NCBI GenBank assembly: GCA_026705765.1
Contig: JAPPAB010000003.1
Coordinates: forward strand, 1 to 61,369
Length of the DNA stretch: 61,369 nt
Direction: 5' to 3'
DNA from: Gemmatimonadota bacterium
GTDB lineage: Bacteria; Latescibacterota; UBA2968
A program made the translations under genes and the position numbers. Below are positions 44,326-53,215 of this stretch, in pieces. How positions within the stretch are numbered: position 1 is the stretch's first letter; the number at the start of each line of letters is the position of its first letter. The notes beneath the pieces were generated by a model that saw nothing but the letters and a program-made list of their open reading frames with translations, did no database searches and was not told the DNA's origin.

Positions 44326-45786
44326 CTATTGCCTCACTGCCCGCCATCTCGCTGTGCCATATTCGCGCTGATTCAACGGCCCGGGGGCAGACTGTCCCGA
44401 ACTGCCCATTTCAACTTCGCCGCTCATTTCGCCACCCGACATCGTTCCCACAAACCGATAAGACAGATGGGTCCCCTCAAAACGATGCTGGCTCGTAAAT
44501 GCGATTTTATCCCCATTCACCGAGCCGTTCAACGAATTTTTTAGCCAGCGCGTCTGGTGAGTGCCTGTTAAAACCCCGGCAACTTGCTCGATATCCACGC
44601 GATGGCGCGCTGTTTCTCTAACCAGCGCGATTTCAATTTCCCAGGCACCCGACACATCAACGGGTTCTCGCACCTTTTCTTTTGAGGGCAAGGGCGCGTG
44701 GGATAATGCATCGCGAATGTGTATGCCAACAATATCTGCTTCCCCAGGTTGTAGCGAAAACGGCAAAATAAAAATAGACGTATCCGTTGCCCCTCGATCA
44801 TCCAGCATAATGCGTGGATCACCGCACAAAAGTTGTTCGCGCAATTCAAGACCTGTCAGACCAATGCGATCTCCATCCCAACGGATTTCCAACCTGGGAA
44901 CATCCGACTGATCAGACGCGAGAATTTCAGCCTCTACACCCGGTACACGCGTTACCTGCCGGGCAATCGTCTCGAGATCGGCAATCCAGCCCTCGTATTC
45001 CGACTCGGGGTCGCGTTTTGCCAGGAGATATTCCACTGCTGCTAAAATGCCCATAACCTCCTCTTTCCCTATCTTCATCGCGCGCCCAAGCGTGTGATGC
45101 GGTGCAGCGTGTACCCAGGCGGCCTCGACGAGGTCGCGATCGCCTAATAACAACCCCGTAGGTTGGGGTCCGCGCAGGTATTTACCTCCACTATAAGCGA
45201 CCAAATTCGCCCCGCGACTGGTATATGGTTCAGGAGATTGGAGATGCTCCGACGCCGCATCGACCAGCACGGGGATACCTCTCGGACGCGCCATGTCAAC
45301 AATCGCTTCAAGCGTCATATCCGCCTCCCAGGTCCCCAGCAAGGCGATCATAGCCACCTGTTCCCGATTGAGCACCGCATCCATTTCTCTGAGATTATCC
45401 ACCTCCACGATTGTCACACCCACCGAACGAATGGCGTGATCATAGGTAAAACGACTTTCTCTGGGCATGACGACCTCGCGCTTCATTCCACTCGTATCGG
45501 GTAACCGAAACATCAACTCGGGATCACCACCTGTCACACAGGCCGCTGTTGCGTGACACAGGCATGCCGCCGCGCCAGAGGCCACCATCCCCCACTCCGC
45601 TCCCGTGAGCATAGATAAACGCTTACCCATCCCCGCCATGAGTTCGTCCATATTGACAAAAAAATGCGAAGCAGCCATCATCGCTTCGCGCACCTGCGGC
45701 AACATCAGCGTCCCCCCGTGAATCGTTCGCGTACCACAGCAATTGATAAATGAACGCACGCCAATCAGTGAATAGGGATCATGCAT
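44326..45786 (-). CDS. SelA-like PLP-dependent enzyme with C-terminal beta domain
   Basis: A 486-residue protein. The first about 370 residues match the PLP fold type of selenocysteine synthase SelA and its relatives (such as D-glucosaminate-6-phosphate ammonia-lyase). The PLP Lys lies in VAYSGGKYLRGPQPTGLLLGD, and INCCGTRTIHGGTL at the start is typical. No selC, selB or SECIS-like context is seen, so a role in selenocysteine synthesis is unlikely. About 100 extra residues at the C-terminus (GAWEIEIALVRETARHRVDIEQ) form a lipocalin-like beta domain absent from ordinary SelA. The start at 45786 follows GAGGAGATC. It is divergent from the cupin gene. Confidence 0.8.
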   Translation of the reverse strand: MHDPYSLIGVRSFINCCGTRTIHGGTLMLPQVREAMMAASHFFVNMDELMAGMGKRLSMLTGAEWGMVASGAAACLCHATAACVTGGDPELMFRLPDTSGMKREVVMPRESRFTYDHAIRSVGVTIVEVDNLREMDAVLNREQVAMIALLGTWEADMTLEAIVDMARPRGIPVLVDAASEHLQSPEPYTSRGANLVAYSGGKYLRGPQPTGLLLGDRDLVEAAWVHAAPHHTLGRAMKIGKEEVMGILAAVEYLLAKRDPESEYEGWIADLETIARQVTRVPGVEAEILASDQSDVPRLEIRWDGDRIGLTGLELREQLLCGDPRIMLDDRGATDTSIFILPFSLQPGEADIVGIHIRDALSHAPLPSKEKVREPVDVSGAWEIEIALVRETARHRVDIEQVAGVLTGTHQTRWLKNSLNGSVNGDKIAFTSQHRFEGTHLSYRFVGTMSGGEMSGEVEMGSSGQSAPGPLNQREYGTARWRAVRQ

Positions 45787-45866
45787 TGTCGATCTCCTCG
45801 CGTTTACCTTATGACTTCCAAATTGCATCAACTGGAAAGTCATGATAAATTGTGACTAACTGTTGT

Positions 45867-45920
45867 TTTCATCTATTTTTATCTGCGTACATCTGCGGAT
45901 AATTATTTTCATCTGCGGAT
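45867..45920. repeat. degenerate ATCTGCG repeat array
   Basis: Four loosely spaced ATCT(GCGG/ATTT)-type units are centred on TTTCATCTGCGG, in the gap between the SelA-like gene and the cupin gene. It is the same element as the tandem 10-mers at 1495-1524. Confidence 0.65.
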
Positions 45921-45943
45921 TTCTTCACCATCAGGAGGCAAGC

Positions 45944-46675
45944 ATGGCATACATCAAAAACTGGCGAGACCAGCAACCCGAAGTGGCGCACCTGAGCGCG
46001 ATTCGCTGGCCGGGGCTAAGACAGAGAAATGCGACACCCAAACACGGTGAAGACGACTCACCGCAGTTGCACAATATTCAGGGCATTGTCAAACACGGAC
46101 TTCAAGGGCGCAAAACCTCCGACCACCACAAACACCCGCAAACCGAACAGGCGTATTATATCATCAGCGGCAGCGGCGAAGTCCTCGTAGGAGAAGACCG
46201 CTTTTCCGTACGCCCTGGCGACGCCGTGTATTTGCCCGCGGATATTTACCATCAGATGTTCAACGACATGAATGACGAATGGCTCGAACACCTCGTCCTC
46301 AGCAAAAATATCGACACCGAACCCGGAGGCGAATGTGTGATCCGCAACTGGGAAGACGTTTTACCCGTAAGCGATGGCGCAGGCGCGATTCGCTGGCATC
46401 AACTCGGCCCTGTCGGCGAAGAAAACACGGGATGCTTAAAATCCATTGCCTTCATCGACCGCGAAGCTGTACAACCCGGCCAACAGAGCATTGCGCGATG
46501 TTATGACGACATAGAACTCGGCTTCTGGATTCTCGAAAACAAGGGCATCCTCGTCACATCCGATGGCGAACAGCACATCACAGAAGGCGATGTGGTTCAC
46601 GTACCCCCCGGCATATCCTATCACATCAAAAATCCCCACAGCGAATGGTTTAGCTATATGATTATCGCCGCATAA
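45944..46675 (+). CDS. bicupin domain protein
   Basis: A 243-residue protein with two cupin beta-barrels. In the first, SDHHKHPQTEQAYYIISGSGEV (His, His, Glu near 60-70) and RPGDAVYLPADIYH carry the metal ligands. The second (SIARCYDDIELGFWILENKG to GDVVHVPPGISYHI) is less conserved. Such proteins are oxygenases, isomerases or sugar-binding regulators. The start is supported by AGGAGGCAAGC. The gene stands alone before a terminator, divergent from the SelA-like gene. Confidence 0.9.
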   Translation: MAYIKNWRDQQPEVAHLSAIRWPGLRQRNATPKHGEDDSPQLHNIQGIVKHGLQGRKTSDHHKHPQTEQAYYIISGSGEVLVGEDRFSVRPGDAVYLPADIYHQMFNDMNDEWLEHLVLSKNIDTEPGGECVIRNWEDVLPVSDGAGAIRWHQLGPVGEENTGCLKSIAFIDREAVQPGQQSIARCYDDIELGFWILENKGILVTSDGEQHITEGDVVHVPPGISYHIKNPHSEWFSYMIIAA

Positions 46676-46691
46676 AAAGAAATGATAAATA

Positions 46692-46744
46692 TAAAAAGGC
46701 CCCGTCCGAGATCGTGCAAGCGATTTTAGACGGGGCTTCTTTCA
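46692..46744 (+). terminator. terminator after cupin gene
   Basis: GCCCCGTC pairs with GACGGGGC around a 22-base loop, and the T-rich CTTCTTTC follows. It ends the cupin transcript and separates it from the ExbB-like operon. Confidence 0.8.
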
Positions 46745-46866
46745 GTTGTCAGAAGCGAATCAATGTCACCCCGTATGATTAAAAGTTTTGGTGGATAATT
46801 TCGGAATAAAGCCTTAAATTTTGCAAATTAGTCTCTAATACAATATACGTGGAGATTCCTTATTGC

Positions 46867-48141
46867 ATGTCCAAATACCGAGAATACATGGCACAGATTC
46901 TAAATCATCCCATTCTTAAAAAAAGTCCCATTGCCCAGGTAGCACTCTATCTCGCGACCCTCTTTGTCGGCCTCTATATCTGCACAAAAGCGGCAATCTG
47001 GCTCGATGGAGCTATCACCGGGCTACAAGGTGGGCAAGTTCTTCAGGGGGGAACTTTTTGGAAGGCACTTACCGTCACATTCCAACAACCCGACAAACCC
47101 GAACAAAAAATTGCAGTCACGAATATCCGTTTCAAGAATGTAGATCGCTTTTTACCCATCGCCGTAATCGTACACACACAGGGGCGTGATTCGACCTATC
47201 ACGCTGGTACGCAACGCGAATGGATCGCAATACCCGACCTGTCCGTCGATAGCCTCGTCATTCGCACGCGCAATGCCAGCCACAGCGCAGTGATCGACGA
47301 TTTGAGCTTTCAGTACAACAACCGGACCTATGCGATGGACTTTGACCAGACAGCCGCTGGTCCCATTGCGCCCAATACGCAAATGGTCGAATACAAGTTT
47401 GAGGACATTCAAATCGCGTTTGCAGCCGACAATGCCGTGCCTACAGTCGTTCGGGGTGGTGATTTGGCCGAATCCATCGGACGCTATATCTCCAACATCA
47501 GCGGTCCTCTTTCTACGGTTTTGATCCTGCTCCTGATCGCTTTGCCCTTCTATATGGTTGTGCGCTATGCCCAGGTCTTATCTCACGACTTATCACCTGA
47601 CCGCTTCTTCACCGATTCTGACGCGCAAGTTGTTCAGCAGCAGGGCATTAACCTCCTATGGGGCGGGCAATACAACGCCGATTACGCCCTGTCTGAAAAC
47701 ACAGAACTCTACGCTATTCTCACATCCGTCGAATCAGAAATCGCATCTGATCAGGCCCGATTGGTCGAGCGATGTACTGACAAAATCTATCTTCTCTTCG
47801 ATGAAATTGAAGATCGCCTATCCGAAGGATTTGGCATGTTGGGGCTTCTATCGCTCTCCATGGGCCTTTTGGGCACGGTTGTTGGCATGATAGACGCCTT
47901 CAAAATTTTAGAAGACACCATGAAAGTCGGCGAAGGCCCTGCCCAAACCCAGCTCAAAATGGCACACTACATCAACTTTGCCCTCGTCACCACAGCCATT
48001 GGATTTCTCGGACGCATTCTATCCATGATCCTCATACGCAAAACCAAAGCCCGCAGTTTGCAATATCGGGCGCGCATGCTCAATCTTGTTCAGCACTTTT
48101 ATCAGATAGACACAGGTGAGAGAGAAGGAATAGGAGATTGA
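46867..48141 (+). CDS. ExbB/TolQ/MotA-like proton channel with large periplasmic domain
   Basis: A 424-residue channel subunit. The C-terminal half is the ExbB/TolQ core: a span at 213-234, then spans at 322-345 (GFGMLGLLSLSMGLLGTVVGMIDAF) and 368-390 (YINFALVTTAIGFLGRIL) that hold the conserved Thr-Val-Gly turn and helix pair. Unusually, a first span at 22-45 and about 165 residues of beta-rich domain precede it, while normal ExbB is about 230 residues. The start at 46867 was chosen over the GTG at 46849. It is followed 1 bp later by the ExbD-like gene. It powers something across the envelope; the target is not known. Confidence 0.88.
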   Translation: MSKYREYMAQILNHPILKKSPIAQVALYLATLFVGLYICTKAAIWLDGAITGLQGGQVLQGGTFWKALTVTFQQPDKPEQKIAVTNIRFKNVDRFLPIAVIVHTQGRDSTYHAGTQREWIAIPDLSVDSLVIRTRNASHSAVIDDLSFQYNNRTYAMDFDQTAAGPIAPNTQMVEYKFEDIQIAFAADNAVPTVVRGGDLAESIGRYISNISGPLSTVLILLLIALPFYMVVRYAQVLSHDLSPDRFFTDSDAQVVQQQGINLLWGGQYNADYALSENTELYAILTSVESEIASDQARLVERCTDKIYLLFDEIEDRLSEGFGMLGLLSLSMGLLGTVVGMIDAFKILEDTMKVGEGPAQTQLKMAHYINFALVTTAIGFLGRILSMILIRKTKARSLQYRARMLNLVQHFYQIDTGEREGIGD

Positions 48142-48142
48142 C

Positions 48143-48673
48143 GTGAGACATCGCAACAGGCGGCCTTTGGCAGCACTTTTAGACACGGGCGAAGGGTTTA
48201 TTGATGTCTTGTTTTTGCTGCTTACATTTTTTATCATTCAGAACGTGTGGCAAACCCATCTCGCCAATTTGCACAACCGCTTTGTTCACGCACAAAAACT
48301 CAATTTTATCAAAGCACCCGATGAAAAAGGGTCTGCCCCCCACCCCACAGATGAACGATTTTTGCAGATCATCATCGGTAAATCCTATGTGCAATTTGAC
48401 AAAGGCGGCGTCGCCACCGAAGAACACATGGTGTTTCAAGACCGCGCAGACAACGACGAGATTGGTATTGAACGCGCTGTATTTTTGTCCGTTAAAAAAG
48501 CTTTACTCGCACTACAAGCGCAACATGGATTTGCGCCCAATGACATTTTGGTGCGTCTCTATTTTGAACGCGATGCAACAGTGACTTATACCGTTGGCGT
48601 GTACGACGCCCTCAACAACAGCGGATTTAAGACTGTGCAATGGGGGCTTGAAAGTCAAAAAAGAAAATTGTAA
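48143..48673 (+). CDS. ExbD/TolR-like protein
   Basis: A 176-residue partner of the proton channel. The single N-terminal span (GEGFIDVLFLLLTFFII, 16-36) keeps the Asp21 that conducts protons in ExbD and TolR. The remaining 140 residues form a periplasmic domain, longer than in typical ExbD. The start is a GTG with AGGAGATTG before it, 1 bp after the channel gene. Confidence 0.85.
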   Translation: MRHRNRRPLAALLDTGEGFIDVLFLLLTFFIIQNVWQTHLANLHNRFVHAQKLNFIKAPDEKGSAPHPTDERFLQIIIGKSYVQFDKGGVATEEHMVFQDRADNDEIGIERAVFLSVKKALLALQAQHGFAPNDILVRLYFERDATVTYTVGVYDALNNSGFKTVQWGLESQKRKL

Positions 48674-48681
48674 AATAGAAT

Positions 48682-50046
48682 ATGTCTCCCCGTGAAAAAA
48701 AATTGATCCAGAGCGCTGCGGAAAGCATGCGACGGGATCATCCCAAACTCTTTGGCGTGTTATCTGCCACACTGCGCGCTCGCAACTTGTCTGAGGCGCG
48801 TCGTGCATGTAATTATCCCTCGTCCGAAGACTTTACGAGCGACTATCATCGGGCTATCGAACACCTGTTTAAACAGGTGAGGGACCTGGGGTATGTCCCG
48901 CCATCGAAAACCGACAGCTTTGAGGAGTGCATAGGGCAGATTTCGCCATCGAGCCATTTCAAATTGCCCTCACGCGAAATCATCAACCGCTTTTACAAGG
49001 GCCATATCCTCCACGAAGCAGGCGTGCTTGCAGCCAAACAGAACCATCTGGGGCTTTCCAAACTCTGGGCGCACTTTCCCAATCGTCGGCATGAAATAGA
49101 AATCGCCATCGCCCTTGTCCCTGACCATGCGTCAGTTCCCCGGTCGCAGTCCATCCGTTTATCTTATACCCCTATTGAACGCACACAGCAACATTTTTTA
49201 CCCGCATTGGCCGGTGCGTTTGCACTCGGCATTGTCTTGCTCCTGGCACTCAGCCCACCCCAGGGGGGGCGGGCATTCAAAGCCATTGTCACAAATTTTG
49301 AGGAAATGCTCGTAAGCGCGCAGGGCATCTTTGATATGAGCAAAAGCACACGCGAGGAAGTTAGTGCGACAAAGCCAGAAGTGAAAGCCGAAGTATCCAC
49401 TGCCCCAGAGCCAGCGCCCCGCCCCCAAATCGCGCTGCCAGACAAACCGAAATTGGCACTCGCATCACTACCCGATATTCCGCGCCAACTCGACAGACCA
49501 TCGCTCAGTGGATTGAAAACACCGCCTCGCGTCTCGGCACCTGACCTGGACAGAGGAGCAAACCCATCGTCATTTTTTGGTTCGCGGCCAGAAGTCCAGG
49601 TCGCGCGCGCCACTATGAGTATGCCAGCGCATGCCCCTACCACATTGCCATCAACGGGCGCAAGCGCAAGCAAAGATCAGCCCGAGCAACAAGCGGAATC
49701 CGCCGACCTCAAAGGCTATCGGCCCGCAGGACGCATTGGATTTTCCAACTTTCACACATCGGCAGGTCTCTCGGTAGAACTCGTGCGCCTGACCCGTATC
49801 CAGCGCGCACTCTCTCGACTGAAAACGCCGCAAAACAGAATATATGAAAATGCCCAACTCACATTGGCTCCAGACAAAGCCAAAATACAATTTGCCGACG
49901 GCGTTGCATTTATCCTCATCTTTCGACTGGGGCAACTCGACGACATTCAGATTTTCGCACGTTCGGGTATGGATAAAACCCTTCATATAGAAACCGAAGC
50001 GCGCCGGGGCATTCACTTCCTCAACCGCGCGTTGAGCAACCTGTGA
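48682..50046 (+). CDS. TonB-like protein with cytoplasmic N-terminal domain
   Basis: I do not recognise a known family over the whole 454-residue length. The order of domains is: about 170 residues of helical cytoplasmic domain; a span at 171-191 (HFLPALAGAFALGIVLLLALS); a Pro/Ala/Ser-rich periplasmic stretch at about 225-350; and a compact C-terminal domain (residues 355-454, IGFSNFHTSAGL ... RFGLGQLDD type). Span, Pro-rich linker and small periplasmic domain resemble TonB, and it lies third after the ExbB- and ExbD-like genes. The cytoplasmic part is not found in TonB and is the novel element. It starts 8 bp after the ExbD-like stop. Confidence 0.7.
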   Translation: MSPREKKLIQSAAESMRRDHPKLFGVLSATLRARNLSEARRACNYPSSEDFTSDYHRAIEHLFKQVRDLGYVPPSKTDSFEECIGQISPSSHFKLPSREIINRFYKGHILHEAGVLAAKQNHLGLSKLWAHFPNRRHEIEIAIALVPDHASVPRSQSIRLSYTPIERTQQHFLPALAGAFALGIVLLLALSPPQGGRAFKAIVTNFEEMLVSAQGIFDMSKSTREEVSATKPEVKAEVSTAPEPAPRPQIALPDKPKLALASLPDIPRQLDRPSLSGLKTPPRVSAPDLDRGANPSSFFGSRPEVQVARATMSMPAHAPTTLPSTGASASKDQPEQQAESADLKGYRPAGRIGFSNFHTSAGLSVELVRLTRIQRALSRLKTPQNRIYENAQLTLAPDKAKIQFADGVAFILIFRLGQLDDIQIFARSGMDKTLHIETEARRGIHFLNRALSNL

Positions 50047-50054
50047 GACCGCCT

Positions 50055-51431
50055 ATGAAAAAAATAACTCTTACCCTCGCTTTTTTGATTTTGCCATCCC
50101 TTGCCCTTGCCCGGGAAAAGGACGACACCCTCGCCTATCAGGCTTTCGAGCAGGGCCGCAGTGCTTATGAGAGCGGGCGATACCTCGAAGCAGTCGCACA
50201 TTTTGAGCGCGCGTGCAACCAGGCCCTCATCTTTACCAGCGCCTATTATATCTGGCTGGGCACAGCAGGCGAGCGTGCCTACGACACGGGGCAGGACGCG
50301 CCCAACCGATTGGACCTGCTCAGAAAAAGTGCCGATGCCTACCGCACGGCACTCGACCGCGAGCAAGCCCCCGATATTCGCTACGAATTGGGACGTCTCA
50401 CCGTCAAATACGCGATGGCGCGTGCCAACTTCGTGCTCGAGCGCGAAAACAACCGCCAACCCCTGCCGCTGGATTTGCCCCCGCCAGTATTGCGAGACAG
50501 TACCTGGATACCCACGCGCTTTCAACCCGCAACAATTGACTCCCTGCACCGAATATGGCATCTCGCAGGGGGTGGTCTGCGCAACATTTGGATGGCGATT
50601 CTCGGCAGAACGCAAAAGGAAATTATCTATGCTGCGCCGCAACGCAGCACCATGAGTGACACTCTTCAGGCTTATTTAAGCGTCTATATCGAAAATAGCC
50701 TGAACCTGATCGAGACCGCCGGTCAGGCCAATTTTGAAGGGATAGAACCCGATTTTTACATCCCCAAAATTGCCGCCGCATCTTCTCGCGGTGTTTTGGG
50801 CGATAACCCCGACTGGTTCAATCAAGTGCTCGCTGCCGCGCGCTTTGACGGCGGCTATAACATGCGCTGTGCCATCTACCGCCTCAAGGGATTGCGTCAC
50901 AGCAAAGAAGAAGACGCCAACCGCGCAATCCACGCCATGCAACGCGCTCTGGTCTATGCGAGATCCGACACCTCTCGCGCCGCCCTCTATCTCGACATGG
51001 CCTTCACCGCGTACCGTGACGACTTGCCCAGAGCCGTTGAATATGCCAAATACGCATACGCGTACAACCAATACGAACCGAGAGTGTGCGATACCTATGG
51101 CGGGCTTTCGCTCAGTTTGGCGAGCGTAAAGCTCAAAGAAGGCGCGTATCGAGAGGCGATTTCAACCATTTATCCCGTGACATCCTTTGGATGGCAAGAC
51201 CGCGGCGAAGCCCTGATCACCCTGGCGATTGCCTATTTCAACTCCGACCTGCAAAATGTGGGGACGAGAGCATACCAGGCCGCGGAAATGGCCTATCGCA
51301 TTGCGCCAGAACGCTACTGGAAAGAATTTCATCGCATTGCCAAAAGTCAGGGCAACTATGTGCAAGCGCGTCAACTCGAAGAAAAGCACAGCAGCGCGCT
51401 GCTCAGCAAAAAACAGGACACCTCCCCATGA
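50055..51431 (+). CDS. periplasmic TPR-repeat protein
   Basis: A 458-residue secreted helical protein. A signal peptide (MKKITLTLAFLILPSLALA) opens it, followed by TPR-like repeats: AYQAFEQGRSAYESGRYLEAVAHFERAC and others near 60-110, 290-360 and 380-430. TPR arrays hold partner proteins together. It lies between the TonB-like and PEGA genes. A GTG start at 50043 overlapping the previous stop (GTGA) is also possible; I chose the ATG at the signal peptide. Confidence 0.8.
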   Translation: MKKITLTLAFLILPSLALAREKDDTLAYQAFEQGRSAYESGRYLEAVAHFERACNQALIFTSAYYIWLGTAGERAYDTGQDAPNRLDLLRKSADAYRTALDREQAPDIRYELGRLTVKYAMARANFVLERENNRQPLPLDLPPPVLRDSTWIPTRFQPATIDSLHRIWHLAGGGLRNIWMAILGRTQKEIIYAAPQRSTMSDTLQAYLSVYIENSLNLIETAGQANFEGIEPDFYIPKIAAASSRGVLGDNPDWFNQVLAAARFDGGYNMRCAIYRLKGLRHSKEEDANRAIHAMQRALVYARSDTSRAALYLDMAFTAYRDDLPRAVEYAKYAYAYNQYEPRVCDTYGGLSLSLASVKLKEGAYREAISTIYPVTSFGWQDRGEALITLAIAYFNSDLQNVGTRAYQAAEMAYRIAPERYWKEFHRIAKSQGNYVQARQLEEKHSSALLSKKQDTSP

Positions 51432-53128
51432 ACACCCTGAGATTCATCTTATTTTGCATCCTGCTGACCACACCGCTCCATATCTCGGCTCAAGAAACAG
51501 AGCCTGCGCCGAGGATGCTTCTCAAGACGAAAATCCACATTCGCTCAGAACCCACAGGTGCCCAGGTCTTCATCAATGGGCAGGAAGCGGGTTATACGCC
51601 ATTTGTCACAGAAAAGCTACTGGACATTGGCGATAAAATTCAGGCATTTGCACATGGCTACCAGCCCTGGATGCGCACATTTACGACAACTGTTCTGGCA
51701 GATACGGTGCATATCGCGCTCATACGTCAGAAAGCGCATCTGGAGATCCGGTCCGATCAACTCGCGGCCTTAGGCGCAGAAATCCACCTTCGATTTGCAG
51801 ATCAAGACACGACCATCACCGGGTTTATCAACATCGGACGCGGCAATGTGGCTTATGAGTCGGACCTTTTTGTGGGCAAATACCGCCTCGAAATCAGCAA
51901 ACCCGGCTATAACCTCATCGAACAAGACTTCTTTCTGCCCCCGCGTGGCAAACTCATAGAAATTAGGCTTACCCGCAATCCGCTGCCACTCACGGAATTG
52001 TCCATCCCCGGTCTCGTGGATATCGCAGACCAATACCTCGCCGAAAGCGCGCAACTCCTCGCCGCTGCCCTGGCCATTGGCGAGACGGTCCCCGCAGTTG
52101 AAACCAATGTGTCTATCCGCCTCAGCGATCCGCGCCTGACGCCTTTTATCGAAGATCTGAAATACTATAGCCACCAGACGCGTGAATTAGAACGCACGAT
52201 GCGTCTTATGGGAAAAAGCGAACGCGGCCTGCTCCGTGCGCTGTCGCAAATTGACGTGTACCGCGGTATTGTGCTGGGCAAATACCGCCGCTTCTCAGAA
52301 GCGCACGCGCTCTTCCGAGAAGCCCGTGAGCGTTCCCCTTTTCCCATTGAACAGGAACCCAATCCCCTTCCAGGGGAAAACGAGTCCCGCCTGGGCGATC
52401 TCACGCGCTTTGCCGAACATTGGCACATGCGCCTCGGGCGATTAGATGTCAACGTAAATGCGGCCTATCTCGCCATTCGCAACCTGCCTCCCAAAACCCT
52501 GCGCTTTGAACAGGTGCGCTTCACGCGAGAAGCACCCGTGCCCCCGGCCACCTCCTCGCACGAACAGGCCATGCACGACAGCCTTGTCGCTCTTGCCGAA
52601 CATATCCTGAACGAGAATATCGCCAATCGCCGGCAAGAGTTTTCCATCACTCTTCCCAAAGGCCATTATATGCTTAAAGATACGCAAAACATGGCCATTC
52701 CCATTTCATTCCGAGTTTCCGATGCCCCCACTTTTCTATCCATCTCACCGCGCGTCAGCCTGTGGTTGCCCACCGCCAAAACCGCGTCGGATACGGTTCT
52801 CTTGCAAACCGTCGTCGGGGACGAACTCGGCCCGATTGTTCAACCCGACCAAATTACTTTTGGCCGAGAATACGCACTTCTGGTCAAAATGGGCGATTAC
52901 AAACGCCACCGCGAAAATATCATTCTCTATCCCCTCGGTGGCATCAAACCCGTTTGGCCCGGTGTCACCGCCATTGCCGCGACCCCAGGTACGGAATGCC
53001 TGTATTACAAAACAGGAAATGAAAAATTGGAAACATCTATCCTCAGCAACATCCAGGGCAAACGCAGCGGACTGCTCAAATACTTGCTCCTCCCCATCGT
53101 AGGGATAGGCGTTGCCCTCGCGCTGTGA
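51428..53128 (+). CDS. secreted PEGA-domain protein with C-terminal membrane segment
   Basis: A 566-residue protein with a signal peptide (MNTLRFILFCILLTTPLHISA), a PEGA domain (KIHIRSEPTGAQVFINGQEAGYTPF, about 34-90), then a second beta domain (HLEIRSDQLAALG ... LPPRGKLIEIRLTRN, about 105-190), a helical middle, and a hydrophobic tail (KYLLLPIVGIGVALAL) that may anchor it. PEGA domains are surface/cell-wall-associated folds. The start overlaps the TPR gene stop (ATGA), so it is coupled. It closes the five-gene operon and is followed by a terminator. Confidence 0.82.
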   Translation: MNTLRFILFCILLTTPLHISAQETEPAPRMLLKTKIHIRSEPTGAQVFINGQEAGYTPFVTEKLLDIGDKIQAFAHGYQPWMRTFTTTVLADTVHIALIRQKAHLEIRSDQLAALGAEIHLRFADQDTTITGFINIGRGNVAYESDLFVGKYRLEISKPGYNLIEQDFFLPPRGKLIEIRLTRNPLPLTELSIPGLVDIADQYLAESAQLLAAALAIGETVPAVETNVSIRLSDPRLTPFIEDLKYYSHQTRELERTMRLMGKSERGLLRALSQIDVYRGIVLGKYRRFSEAHALFREARERSPFPIEQEPNPLPGENESRLGDLTRFAEHWHMRLGRLDVNVNAAYLAIRNLPPKTLRFEQVRFTREAPVPPATSSHEQAMHDSLVALAEHILNENIANRRQEFSITLPKGHYMLKDTQNMAIPISFRVSDAPTFLSISPRVSLWLPTAKTASDTVLLQTVVGDELGPIVQPDQITFGREYALLVKMGDYKRHRENIILYPLGGIKPVWPGVTAIAATPGTECLYYKTGNEKLETSILSNIQGKRSGLLKYLLLPIVGIGVALAL

Positions 53129-53150
53129 GAGTGCAACCAGGTCAAAAACA

Positions 53151-53183
53151 AAAAAGCACCCGTGTTTTATTAGGGTGCTTTTT
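53151..53183. terminator. bidirectional terminator
   Basis: AAAAAGCACCC and GGGTGCTTTTT are perfect arms around a 12-base loop, ending in T-runs on both strands. It separates the PEGA gene from the convergent DUF5916 gene. Confidence 0.9.
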
Positions 53184-53215
53184 GTTAATTTTAAATTTCC
53201 GTGATAGAACCTGTC

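Noticed and set aside
44326-45786. Selenocysteine synthase function
   Set aside because: No selB, selC or selD, no UGA-containing gene seen, and an extra C-terminal domain; only SelA-like fold is claimed.
48682-50046. True TonB protein
   Set aside because: Only topology and Pro-rich linker agree; the cytoplasmic domain and C-terminal domain do not match TonB on inspection.
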